Shown: piece by piece, positions 1 to 13,000 of the stretch
Layout: each line of letters starts with the position of its first letter
Numbering within the stretch: position 1 is the stretch's first letter
Source of the DNA: Hofstenia miamia
Taxonomy: Eukaryota > Xenacoelomorpha > Acoela > Hofsteniidae
Assembly: GCA_900660155.1 (NCBI GenBank)
Contig: CABFPE010000029.1
Coordinates: 585,045 to 648,092, forward strand
DNA length: 63,048 bases
Reading direction: 5' to 3'
Position numbers and translations under genes: made by a program
The notes under the pieces: model-generated
What the model was told of the DNA's origin: nothing
The model's database searches: none
Seen by the model: the letters and a program-made list of their open reading frames with translations, nothing else

Positions 1-890
1 TATATATATATATATCGCAGCACAAACTACATACATGCATTAGATAAGATTAAAGATTCTATATTCAGATAAGTGTTTACAATTTTATGACTTATAATTT
101 ATGTGGATAGCGTCATCAAATTCACACGACACCTATATTTATATATATAAATCACAAATTACCAAAACAAATCTTCAAGGCTATAGATAAATTACTATAG
201 TGCTATTTTATTAACGAGAAATATTAGAAATATTTTTCTGTAAGATATCAAAAACTGAAGATGATTTCGCAAGCTATGATCAGATAAAATATGCGCAAAA
301 AAATATTTATATTCATGAATATCATTGTCCAAGTGTTGAAATGTTAAAACTAATATAATTTGTCTTAAATAGCATTACATGCAAATGCAAGAAATTTTTC
401 AATTAACTCTTTAGTTTGCTACAATATTTTAATTGAAAAATATTTTTTCAGGTAAACTTAAGTTCAAACTTATCAACGAGACGAGATTGAGTATTTCATT
501 GGATATTCATCGGATCCAAACGAGCCTTTTTTAAGCAAAGCGCATTTATAGGTCTGCTTGCTAATTTGATTATGTAGATTTTCTTATATTTTCATTGAAT
601 ACGCCGATCTTCAGCTCGTTTACAAGTTTGATTAAAGGAAAGACAAGAAATCCTTATCCAGAAATTACTTGGACAATTTATATTTATACTGATAGCAACT
701 CTGAAAGCGTCAATAAACTGTACAAAAAACAATACAAAATAGAAAATTGCTTCATTGGGCTATGGCGTTTTAATTTCTGTTAGTTCAATAATCCTGGTTG
801 TAAAATTTGAAACCCCTCCATTTGAATTAAAATATTTCTTTTCTAGAATTATAGTAATATCGTTTGACATTGTTTTTTGAATACGTTTAT
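1..890. other. Non-coding AT-rich stretch at the left edge
   Basis: The first 15 bases are a TA microsatellite. The rest is AT-rich with frequent stops in all frames. The only sizeable open frame (595-783, plus) has no recognisable motif and is probably chance. I see no gene, RNA or repeat structure here. Confidence 0.5.
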
Positions 891-899
891 AGAGGTATG

Positions 900-2370
900 A
901 ATGAATGACTTTCTCATTATTTTCTTTTTGCAAAGGACTGGTTTAATGTTTCGAGTGCGTGTATTAGGTGTGCGATTTTACCGAGAATAGGGAAATTTAT
1001 TTCATCGTAGGGGTTGATGTTGTTTACGGTCTTATGCAATGTTGTTAATACATTTATCTGAATTAAGCATCGCGGTTTTAAGAAATTTTTACTGAAGTTT
1101 TTGTATTTAATATTATTAATATCAGAATAGTTGTCCGTTACTAACTTCATTCGTTTAATGATTATATTAAATTGCTTTTGAAAGTCAAATATAATTCCCA
1201 AGTATTTAAATTTATCCACTTGGTCTATTTGGGTTCCATTAAACTTTAGCTTCTGTTGAGAACAATTTTTGGGATTAGCTTTTGATTTTATAATACAGAA
1301 TTGAGTTTTGGTAGGATTAACACGCAATTTCAGTGAGGCAAAATAGTGAGATAATTTAGCACAGTCATCTTCAATTCTTATGATTGCATTTTCAATCGAT
1401 ATATTTGAGCAAAATAGCATTGTCATCAGCGTATTGAATAACATGACAATTAATGTAATTACTTAAGTTATTAACATATATATTAAAAAGCAAGGGACCT
1501 AATATTGTTCCCTGTGGAACACCTCTTTTGATTTCAATCCAATTTGAAAATGTCTCATTAAGTTTAACTCGTAGTTTCGATTACCTAAATAAGCTAAGCC
1601 TTGAATAGAAAACGTAATTGCTTAAGTTTTGAAAGTAAAAGGCAATTATCCGATAGAATCAAACGCTTTAGAAAGATCTAGACATGCAATGGCTGTATAT
1701 TCGTAATTATCAGTACTTTTCCTCGAATTTTTTGGTAGCACATAGCATAGCATCGTTAATAGACATGCCTTTTCGAAAACCATAGTGAGTTTTAGAGTAA
1801 AGATTATATTTATTCATGTGCTCATTAATTTGGTTTGGTAATAGACATTCGAAAATCTTACTAATTGGTGATGTTACAGAAATTGGTCTATAATTTAAAC
1901 AGTTTTCGGGATCACCTTTGTTACAAACAGAAGTTATATCGGTCATTTTTAAGTTTTCAGGAAAAATAGATTGTTTTATGCAAGTAATTATAATGTAACA
2001 AAAGAGGCTCTGAAACAAATACATAAGCATCTTTTAGAAACCAAGTTCACACATTTGTAGGTCCGTTGGATATATTTTTAAAACTCTTAATAGATCTTAT
2101 AATTTCACAACTTGTAACATATCTGAAAGAGACACCAGTTAAATTTTGCTTTCGGAATTTAGATTTATAGGGAAATTTTTTCCCTTCATACTTTCTTAGA
2201 TTTTGAAAAACCTCATTAAAAGCATTGCAAATTTCTCTGACTAGTAATAGTCTTCCGATTGAACTTTATCATCTCCAGATTATTGCGTTCAGTAGATATT
2301 TAGAAGTTTGCTTCGTTTTTGAGAACTTCGATTCATATATTCTAATCTAGTAATCCGATTATATGCATTT
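900..2370 (-). pseudogene. Non-LTR retrotransposon (LINE, Jockey/CR1-like) reverse transcriptase, broken
   Basis: Read on the minus strand this is the reverse transcriptase of a LINE, which would copy element RNA into DNA at a chromosomal nick. The fingers motif NYRPISVTSPISKIFE and YGFRKGMSINDAML lie at about 1900-1750. The palm motif KRGVPQGTILGPLLFNIYV lies at 1530-1480, then QYADD near 1425, then a C-terminal YLGIIFD block near 1185. The frame changes just after the YADD box, and stops separate the 1710-2030 and 917-1444 blocks, so it cannot make a working protein. No endonuclease domain is visible. The 5' part continues in the duplicate copy after 3596. At 2371 it is interrupted by an unrelated repeat element. 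Confidence 0.85.
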
Positions 2371-3594
2371 CAGTAGTAGAAGAGGGCAGAAGGAGGTTAC
2401 ACTTTTTTCTGATTGGTCGAGAAGAGGGCAGAAGGAGGTTACACTTTTTTCTGATTGGTCGAGAGGTGGGGAGAAGCCTGTTCCACTTTTTTGTGATTGG
2501 TCGAGAGGGGTGGCCTTTGACCTGAGACGCCGTGGATATTGACGGAGGTGTTTTACTGACGTCATGGGTGTACTTTTACTAGTTTTTGTGTTTATTTATG
2601 TGACCTAATTTAGTTTGCATTTTTTTACTTTTATACATTTACTTACTTTTTAGTTTTACTTTCCCACACTTACTTTTTTTAGTTTTACTTTCCCACATTA
2701 ACTTACATTTTTTTTTTTTATTTTTACTTTCTTTCCCACATTAACATACTTTACATTTATTACTTTCCCACATTAACTTACTTTACATGTATTACTTTCA
2801 CACATTAACTTGCTTTACATGTATTAATTTCCCACATTTGCATACTTGTTTAAAAAGTGGAATCGAAAAATATTTCAAAGTAAAAATAATTTACATACTT
2901 GTTTAAAAAAATTGAATCGAAAAAATGTTTCCAAGTAAAAATACATGCTTCCACAAACGCATACTCTCGCCATACAGAGAAAACGAACATTTATAAAAAA
3001 TAAATTTATTTACAAACAAAATATAAAATGCACTAATAAATGATAAAGTTCATATAGCGAATTTCATCTATAGTTGAATGATAATATTCGTCACGACTTC
3101 ATTGTTGGATGAGAATGGTGGAGAAAACATCCACAGAATACTGCAAGATAGACGTTCTTCTTCTAATAATGTTAGTTGACGACGCTAAAACATTCAATTA
3201 GTACAATAAAAAACAGAAATTAAAATAATGACAAACAGTTTTAATCTTTACACACACAACAAATATAATATATTATATGTAAACAATCATAACAATGAAA
3301 AACAATATGTACTATTATAATGTAAAAGAATGCTTACCAAATAATTTTGTAGTTTTATCACAGCATTGTTCTGCAAGTGTATTGGCACATGATGATTTCC
3401 GCAGATAGTGTCTAAATTATACAAGTCATTATTTGAAATGCGATAACGTTAACAATTAAAAAAAAAAATGACAATTAATAATTAATAAAGAAACAACATT
3501 TTATTTATGAAGAATCATTCATTCAAACTGTCATCACAGCATATTTACAAAACAGTGTTAGTCCATCTAAAATAAACATTACTGTCTTTATTGA
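2371..3594. mobile_element. CCAAT/CRE-rich repeat element, left part (same family as 59988-60382)
   Basis: The element starts AGTAGTA at 2372, exactly like the intact-ended copy at 59988. About 40-bp units follow, each with an inverted CCAAT box (GATTGGTCGAGA) and a GGAGGTTACACTTTTTTCT tract, then a TGACGTCA palindrome near 2560 and a run of CTTACTTT/TTTCCCACA repeats (2620-2850). From 2940 to 3594 the sequence is AT-rich with nothing recognisable. No transposase is visible, so it looks non-autonomous. The right terminus is not seen because of the assembly join at 3595. The 68-codon minus frame over the repeats is a by-product of the repeat unit, not a gene. Confidence 0.65.
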
Positions 3595-4048
3595 NTTGTT
3601 ACAAACAGAAGTTATATCGGTCATTTTTAAGTTTTCAGGAAAAATAGATTGTTTTATGCAAGTAATTATAATGTAACAAAAGAGGCTCTGAAACAAATAC
3701 ATAAGCATCTTTTAGAAACCAAGTTCACACATTTGTAGGTCCGTTGGATATATTTTTAAAACTCTTAATAGATCTTATAATTTCACAACTTGTAACATAT
3801 CTGAAAGAGACACCAGTTAAATTTTGCTTTCGGAATTTAGATTTATAGGGAAATTTTTTCCCTTCATACTTTCTTAGATTTTGAAAAACCTCATTAAAAG
3901 CATTGCAAATTTCTCTGACTAGTAATAGTCTTCCGATTGAACTTTATCATCTCCAGATTATTGCGTTCAGTAGATATTTAGAAGTTTGCTTCGTTTTTGA
4001 GAACTTCGATTCATATATTCTAATCTAGTAATCCGATTATATGCATTT
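3595..4048. repeat. 453-bp direct duplicate of 1918-2370 beginning at an assembly 'n'
   Basis: Sequence from 3596 repeats 1918-2370 essentially base for base (offset 1678) and then runs on into LINE sequence without the inserted element. The copy begins directly after the single n at 3595. It therefore looks like the empty allele of the same locus placed after the occupied allele by the assembler. Confidence 0.8.
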
Positions 4049-4330
4049 CTTATATCGATGCGACATATGTTACAAGCTTTCTTATAAGAAGAATGATTAT
4101 TATAAGTTTTGGATGCTAAATAAGTTTGCCAACATTCTCATTTTCTTCCAATATGTTCAATGCAGGTAGAATTTATCCGAGGTTCATTTTTGGTGTATTA
4201 AATGCTATAGAAGGATTTTTAGATTTGATAATCTTCTTTAACGGACTGCCTCACATGACCTTAAAGTCAGATACTTTTGGGCACATTTTCAAACAAGTGT
4301 ACTATGGCATCTCTGGATGAATATATCTAA
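4049..4330 (-). pseudogene. LINE 5' continuation (region upstream of the reverse transcriptase)
   Basis: Minus-strand translation across 4130-3600 shows decayed LINE linker sequence, including CNICRIDIRNAYNRITRLEY and, past a stop, EICNAFNEVFQNLRKYEGKK, the kind of segment that precedes the fingers of Jockey/CR1-type enzymes. Several stops interrupt it. This part has no counterpart in the first copy because an element interrupts that copy at 2371. The plus-strand frame 4126-4320 is a shadow. Confidence 0.5.
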
Positions 4331-7014
4331 GTGTAATAGTGATGATTTGAAAAAATCGGTCGTGCAGAAAGTCGAAAACGGACCTACAATTTTTCATGCC
4401 CGAACAAGCTTTGCAAGCGTAAGTGAAAGAAGACATTCTTTTATCCTATAGTGTATTATTCGTGAGGAAGAAGCGCTTAACCTTTTCTTAAAAAATAAAA
4501 ATAGATATTAAAGTGAATACCCTAAAAACTTAAAATTTGGTCCCGTATATACGCATAGAAACAAATGAGGGAAATACAATTATACAATACGGTTTAAATA
4601 TATGGTTTTTAAAACATACAAATAAAAAATTTCAGAAACATTAAATTTTGATTAATTCATTAAATCAAACGCTATTATACTTTGCAGTTTCAGTGAACTT
4701 CGGCGTTTGTAGTGCTTACTGTAAATTTTTTTCAGATTGATCAGTTTCTTAAGAAAAATTGTATATAAATTTTTTTAATAATAATTATCTAAAATCTTTG
4801 TACTATACAAAAAAGTATAAAATACTTAAGGTTTAAAGTAAATTGTTTTTCTATAATTCCAATTAGTTGTAAATTATATTATTAAGATTTCTTCCCCAAA
4901 TCATTTAGAGCCCTAATTGTAATTCGAAATTGCAGTTAGACTTGTATACATTTTTGAAAATCATAGCCATAGCCTATGTATGTATATATTCCATTAGAAA
5001 AATACGATGGTTCAAGCTTATTTATTTTTAGGAAGTTCCATTATTTTCAAATGCAAATCCGACAGATTAAATTTTCTCATTATAAATAACTTATGTTAAT
5101 ATTACTAGCTAGTTCCAGAAAAAACTAAAAGAAAATTACACAATCTAAAACCGAACAACTCAAAATAGCAAAGTAAATCAGACATTCGAAAGCGAAGTAT
5201 AAGGGTGAATTTGAAACAAAAAATTATCCTGCTCTGTCTAGTTTTGAACATATTTTATACTCTTCGGATCAACTAGAATATTTCAGAAGTCACAACTTCT
5301 CATCTTTTGTTGAAGAGATTTGCAAGTAGTTGTTTAATGGAGTCAAAATAGAATCGACCTCAATACATAAAGATTTTGATACACAAGCATGACACCACAA
5401 TCCTGCTAAAGTTAATAAAAACTACAATGCTGATGTGTTCAGGGTAATAATCTTGAATTTCTAAGATAGATTTTATACTGTCCGGACTCAGCCATATTTA
5501 AGTATTATACTAATTGCATTAGTTGCCTACTAAAACAATAAAATTTTTCTGAACCTTTAGATATTCACAAGATTGTGTTCCAAATTAATGAAATATTCAT
5601 TGCTTATCAGATAAAACCAGAAATATTTTCTCAATTTTGGTCAGTAATTCTGTCTGCATTTCTTGAAATTTTTTAAACATGTAAGGTTGACAGCATACCC
5701 AGCATAGTTTATAGTATTTATGAAAATTTCTCTGTAGATTTGCTGCAAGGCGATTTTTCATACAACATTAAGTATAACAATTCATTCAAATTTTAACTTA
5801 CTGAGCACAGCTAACCATTCAGCTGTTTTACACATTTGTTGCCATTAAAATAATGACAGCATACTATTCACAAATCGAAGAAATGTCAACTAAAAACATT
5901 GAACAATAACAAATGAACACTAATTTTTTAAAAAAACTAGTCAAACTATAAAGTGGAATTCTAATACTTGACCTTTTATTGAACAAGTTGTTCAAATGAA
6001 TGTTACTGCTCTGAAACCTGCAAAAGCATTCCACCATATGATACAATAAAGCTCCCTGGATTTAAAAGCAATTTCAACAAAAGGTTTAACAACAAGAAAT
6101 TGAGGGAAATCATTTGTAAACGGGGTAGAAAGCAATGAAACAACCTCCTAAGGAAATTAAACAAATAACGAAATTGAAAGAATTTCGAAACTTTAAAGAA
6201 TATATTCTAAAACCAAAAAATTAATATCAGATAGATGAAAGAGGACAAGTTCTAGTGGTTGCTGTATGATTACAAGAAATTAGTAAATTTATTTTACGTA
6301 AAATGTTCACATTAAGTATTATTAAATTGAACTTTTAATATTCTTTCAATTCTAAAAATGCAATGTGAAGCTACTGAATATTATCCTAAATCGTTGCACA
6401 ATGCAGAATGCTAATAAGAAGGCCCCATTCGGAAAAAAATCAAAATAGCTGAAAGAATAGACAAAACTTGAGTTGCATGGGAAACGAATCAAAAATATGT
6501 ATAGAGGAAACAACAATGCGCCGCAGTATAAAAAAATACTGGGCCACCATATACACATAGAGGTGGATCAACTATGATTTAGGGCTGTGAAATCTCGGGA
6601 AGTAGATGAATTTCATAAAGTATCAAAGACATAAATTGGAAAAAAATTTAATTTATTATTTATTAAATAACTTAGAAATTTTATTTGGAAAAATGCGCAA
6701 CTACCTAAATGTTTTGAATAACAAAAAATCATATATCTAAACCAGAAATTTGTGATAAAAGAATTGTCTCAAAGTCTCAATAATATTAATGATAACCCGT
6801 TTGGAAAATTTATCATTAAAATATTCAAAAAGGAAATCGTAAATATTTATTAGAAATGTGCATATAAAAGCTATCATTATAATAAAACAGATACAGAAGA
6901 AAATGTATATACAATTCGCCGACATCATAATTAAATAAATATCTAAAAAAATAAATTTTAAGTCTCAATTTACACGATTACACCACAAAAGCACAAAGGG
7001 ATAGTCGGAGATAC
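4331..7014. other. Intergenic sequence 3' of GLYR1
   Basis: No gene is recognised. Short open frames on both strands (5864-6046, 6352-6558 and 6737-6928, all minus) lack family motifs. A weak plus-strand string of residues broken by stops (about 5780-6110) may be an old transposon relic, but I cannot assign it. Reading the minus strand, AATAAA-type hexamers lie near 6650, about 360 bases past the GLYR1 stop, and could serve as its poly(A) signal. Confidence 0.4.
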
Positions 7015-10000
7015 CTAAAGACAGGCGGCTTTGTACACAGCTGCTACATCATTATCCTCATGACCCCAAGACATGGCGCGTTTGAAAAGCTAAATAATTA
7101 CGAAATTAAAGTTTAGCAGAGAAATCTTACCTCTCCTGCAGCTGCAGTAACTGGGAGGGCCTGCACTAGCTGATCACCCAACATCAACGCCATCTTTAAA
7201 TCTTTTTGTTGATGTTTCAGTGCTTTTTGAAGTGGAAATCCACTGCTTTCACCGGTTATCTCTATAATTACCAATTCAAATATCTACATAGCATTTAAAC
7301 CAAAACTATATAAAAGTGCAGACTCATTAAGTACTAGAAAAGGCAGGATTGTAACTGAAAAAGAATGGTAACCATTTTAATGAGAGATAAAATCAAATTA
7401 AAAAATCAAGTTTATTTTCCCAGTGGCCGCAAACTACATTGAAGTACACCATATATTTTTAAGTAATAAATCAAACGAACAACATCCAACTAGGTGTACT
7501 GATTAATAAAATCAGAGTCATTATCCACTTTTAAAACCCAAGTAAAATCAACAACTTACGATTAGCTTTTTCAATGAAAAAGGGCGAAGAAAGGTCTGAA
7601 TGACGAAGAACTGATATGAGTTGATTGCGGTCGACACCAGATTTTCGACAAAGGGCTAGTGCTTCAGCAATAGATGACATACAGTTGCCATACAGCATGT
7701 TCATAATAATTTGCAACTCCGAAGCCTTACCAACTTCACCTTAATGACAAAAAGTTATAAAAATAATTCCCACTCAAGTTTTTGATAAAACACGCGAATT
7801 TAAAACTACACAACTTCAAAACGACTTACAATCGGATCTAAAACAAATGTGTGTTGAACAAAAATTTATTTAATTATATTAAGTAATATGTATTACCTAG
7901 GTACACAGCTTTCTTTCCAAAAGCATCAAAACAGCTTTCTGCTTCTCTGAATAGTTCTTCATCACCAGCAGTGAGCACTAATAAACTGCCATCTTCACTA
8001 TCACGTTTACTTCCCAAAAGAGGGGCTTCCAAATATTTTCCACCACGCATGTGCACATGCTAAACTGAGATAAAAAGAACGTCAAAAAATCAAAATGCCT
8101 ACACTGTTGAATTCAGCAGACGTAGTGGGATCGGTAGATGTGAGATTAATAAAACCCTTGCCATTTACCATTTTGTTTAAAACACCTTGAGTACATTGCA
8201 AAACCTATTTGAAGTAATCACAGTGTAATTAAGCATGAAAAAACTACTTACATCACGCACACAAAATTGGTCAGAAACACAGCAAAATATTATGTCACTA
8301 TGTGAAGCAACATCGGCTGCAGAAATAGCCAAACTCGCACCTAATTTTTTCGCTTCATCGCACTAAATAGAAAGTATTAATGAAAAGTTTCAGTTTATAG
8401 GAATATGTGTGATGCAAATCAATATTGAGAGAAACAATGTTTCTATACTAAAATATGTGAGATTAAGCATTCTTAAAGTTGACAATGTACATAGGGGATT
8501 ATGAATAATTTTTTTTGCAAGAGTGCTAATGTTAAGAACTAAAAGCCGGTCAAGTAGTAAATTATTTGAATGGTAAGCATGAATAACTAATTTTTTTCTA
8601 TGTTCTATCTGAAGAAAAAAGTTTTCTAACTGATACATATTACTTTTGTATAATATATGACTACATAATTACAGCCGGAATTTAAGTATAATAGAAAACC
8701 TTTTGAGGATTTCTATTCCAAATGAAGACGGTATGGCCAGCTCTCAAGAGATTCTCAACTAAGCCTTTGCCGATATTCCCTAATCCTATGAAACCTATGA
8801 CTTTATTGGTAGCATCAATCTTCTTACGAAATGGTTTAACTGTATGAATATCCTAAAAAATGTAACAATTTACTATCTAAGTACACACAACATCTTACAC
8901 TTTTTACATCTTCAGAGAAGACAATCTTTTTCTTGGTTGATCCAGTTTCTTTTACTTTCTAAATTAATAAGCAATAAAAATGTTTAGTGTAGTAACACCT
9001 GTATTTGGATAAAAAACCCAAAAAACTCAATTGAGTTTTTGATGTACAGCGCATATATGCTTCTACTATGCACAATAGTCAATTAATCACCATCGGCTGA
9101 ATAAAAGATGGGTTAAATATTTTAAATCTTGTATAGTTTAGAGAACAGTTTGATAAGATATTTAGCTCATTAAAAGTTAAGAGTAGCAATTACAAGGGCT
9201 TAATTGTCTAGTATATACGTATTGCATGAAAACAGTCATGCGGACGTAGGTACATCGAAGTACCTATTTAACAGCTATAAATGACCTATAATTCTAACTT
9301 ATAAAACTAACTTAATCAATATGGGTACATTTTATGTGGCCAAAAAGTACTTGTAGCTGAGAAATTAGCACATAAAAGAATCAGTCCAAACACAAAGTAC
9401 AATTTTATTCAATCAGTCGATATTTAATCAAATGCTGCAGATGTTCAATTACTTTAGCCTCCACTTTAGAGCATAGGATGTTTACTTAAATAACAATTAG
9501 AAACTTAACCAATCAAATCAATTTTTTTGCAGATGTCGTTAATGTACTTTTTGCAATATAATAAGAAAATACACTGCTTACTTAATTATTATGAAAAATA
9601 TCATAAACACAATCGTGGAGGACTAATAAATTACAATTACCTGTGATTGCTGACGCCATTGGATCAAATTTTGCTTTAGAATAAAACATTATTTTATCAA
9701 AAAGATATAACTATGTAATACATAAACAGTTTTTCTTATTGTAATCACGTGAATAATCTTTTTCAACATACTAAAATGTATTAAAAACAAGTTATATTTT
9801 TACATATTATATGTACGTGCAAAGGACTTATTTTGTTCAGTTGATGTCAAAAATGTTTCAATTAAAATATCCAAGACACAATCGTTGGCAAATCGCTCAA
9901 AACACACAGGCGAAAATTTTATACATCATTATGGTAACTATATGTATTTAAACAACACTTTTGTCAGGGAAAAGCCAATGCTGTTGATACAGCCAAAAGG

Positions 10001-13000
10001 AAGAAAGATTTTTATATTGAGTTTGATGAAGTGGAGTACATTATCATTAAACACTGGGTCACTTTTACTAGTAAATTTGATTGCACGAAAAGTGAATGAT
10101 GCCTTTTCTAACTTACAAAATTAAATGCGGGAACGAACTTTCCCACCGAAAACGAAATTTAACTGAAAACACGTTTGTGCGGAATCCTGCGCTGAAAACT
10201 GCAAAATTGTTAATATGCTTGATATGTTTGGAAGAAAAAGATGTTTAAAAACATCGTACCGTACGTAGGTGCAGGCTAAGGTCAGGATTGTCGCGTGAAT
10301 TTTTACTTGTTTTAATGGAAAATTACACACTTTTCGATATATTGCACACCAAACTCAAAATTAAATAGCAAAAAAAACTTCAACTAAAATTTTGTAATAG
10401 ACCTCATTAGAAATTAAAATACTTCAAAATTTCATTAAAAATAATTAAAATTTACAATACATGTTTAGTTACATTATCACAACATATTTACAATGACATA
10501 GTATAAAATTTTGCAGTAGAAACCCAGAAAAGACTTAGACATCTGGATTAATAGAATTTGGTAACAAACCAATTAGATGTGATAGACATCAAAAATATTG
10601 AAAAAGGTGCTAAACACTGCACTACATGTAATGCCTATCTAGATGACAAAGGTCCAGAGTTGGCAAAAAGTGTTTATTTTTGCAAAAACCGTTTAAAACA
10701 AAGTTTTCATTGTTCACCCACCTTAAGGTACTAAAATTTTGATTAAAATACAATGGAACAAACCTTGAACTATGATAAACTTTTTAACAACCAATTTTCG
10801 TTTTATACAAGTAAACAAATCGCAAGTTTTGCTACTTTTTTGATAGAAAATCGGTTATGAAAGTAAGAATGGATGAAACTGTTGGAATTCGTTGTTCTAC
10901 CATTACCATAACTAATAGGTTATGGGCCCAGATAGCATTCAAATGGAAAACAATGCAGAAAAGAAACTCCTCATATTTGATGGTAACATGGAAAGTTATT
11001 TAATATGGAAAACAAGATTTCTTGCATATTTGGAGTCGAAGAAAATTGTAATTGATGAAACTGGATTAGCAGAAGGTGCAAAATTAAAGAACTCCAGTAA
11101 TTTGTACAGGGAATTGATTATGCATATTGTTGACTCATTGCTACAAGCAGTGATTTCCAGCGGTGCAACTGATGGATTGGCTGCATGGAATTATTTGTCG
11201 GGCAATTATGGAAAAGCTAAAACTTCACAAATTCAGCAGCTCTGGAAACAATTTTTGGACATCCATCTTCAACCCGGTGAAATTGTTTCATGTTAATTAA
11301 ATAGGATAGACATGATTGTCTATAAATTACAATCTGCTAAGGAAATTGTCAGCGAAAATTTGAAAATAGCAATCGTTTAAAAAGGTTTACCACAGAGTTA
11401 TGAATCTTTTAATGTGGCGTTACAATTTCAAACAATAACCCCAAGGAATTGAACAGTAAAATTCTTGAAAAGTCAGTAGTTTGTAATTTGGTAGATGATG
11501 TTTGTGTCGATAATAGTATTACAGCAAAAGTCCAAACAAATAATTATCAAAAGAGAAAATTCAAATGTAAGAATTGTGGGCGAACAAATCATCATACGGC
11601 CATATGTTTTGCTCCAGGTGGAAAATTGCATAAACAAAAACAAAGTTTTACTGGTTTTAATAAAATGGAATTAAAAGCTATTTGTCTCTCGAATTATTTT
11701 GTGGAAGAAAAACCATTCATATTTGATAGTGGTTATACTGATCATATATTATCAGAAAGATCCTTATTCAAAACGTTTAATTAGAGTTCTGGGGATAAGT
11801 TTGTTTGTAATGCTGATCGTTCTATACAAAAAGTTGTTGGTAGCGGTTCTGCAATTTTTGATGTGAAAGATGCAAATACCAATATTTTTACCTTGAACCT
11901 GCAAAACGCACTCTTCGCTCCTGAATTTGATTTTAGCTTGATATCAATACGCAAGTTGATAGAATACAGAAACACTTTGAATTTTTTAAGGAAAATTTAT
12001 TCATGCAGTCGCAACATGGAAAATTATTTCGGAAATAAGAAAATGGGCTTTTTTATTTAACAAATAGTTTGAAGAACAAGTTCAAAGCCTTTTAAGTTTT
12101 AATAAAATGGCATCAGCGTTTGGGACATGTAGGTTTTGACACATTTGTTAAAATGCAAAAAGACGGTAATGTCAATGGTCTTGATTTTCGAAAAACCGAC
12201 AAAGAAGTATGTGAGCAGTGTTTTTTAAATAAAGCTACAATAGAGCCAATTTCAAAAGAAAAGCGAGATATTGCTAAGTACAAACTCGAGCTAGTTCATT
12301 CCGATATTTGTGACAGGTTTGATTTATCGTTGAAAGGTAATAAATTTATGATATCTTTTATTGACTATTACTCAAAGTTTTCAGGAGTTTATTTTTTGAA
12401 ACAGAAATCTGAAATTCTAGACAAGTTCAAAGAATATATCTCGTTCGTTGGTAAAGGCAAAGTTCAGGCATTACGTTCAGATAATGGAAAAGAATATTGT
12501 AGTAAAGCTTTCCGAGAATTTTGCATTCAAGAAGACATTAGACAGGAGTTTTCAGCGCCTTATAGTCCATTTCAAAATGAGGTCCCGGAGCGTTATTGGC
12601 GAGCTCTAACACAGACAATGCTTACTTAATGAAGAACATATGAAAAAACACTTATGGGTGAGAGCTGCTGACACAGCTTGCGACATTCGAAATCGATGTA
12701 TTACCAAAGGCACAAATACAAAAACTCCTTATGAATTATTCTGTAGTTATGCAACAACAGTGAAACATCTTAAAGTATTTGGGTGTATAACATATTTAAA
12801 CCTTCCTGTAGAAAGCTATCCTAAAAGCTGAAAAAGTATTGTTTGTTGGTTATGATTGGGATAGCAAAAGTTATGTTTATGTACCTGGAAAACAAAAACT
12901 GATGAAAAGTCGCAACGTGAAATTTGACGAATCAAATTTTTCCGTTCCATACTAATGACGATAATCTGCAAGAAAATGAAATCAATAATAGTGAAACTGT

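Noticed and set aside
2359..2565. Minus frame with repeated LDQSEKSVTSF units, like a repetitive peptide gene
   Set aside because: The repeats are the CCAAT units of the inverted-repeat element read in one frame; the same DNA at 60 kb is plainly element terminus.
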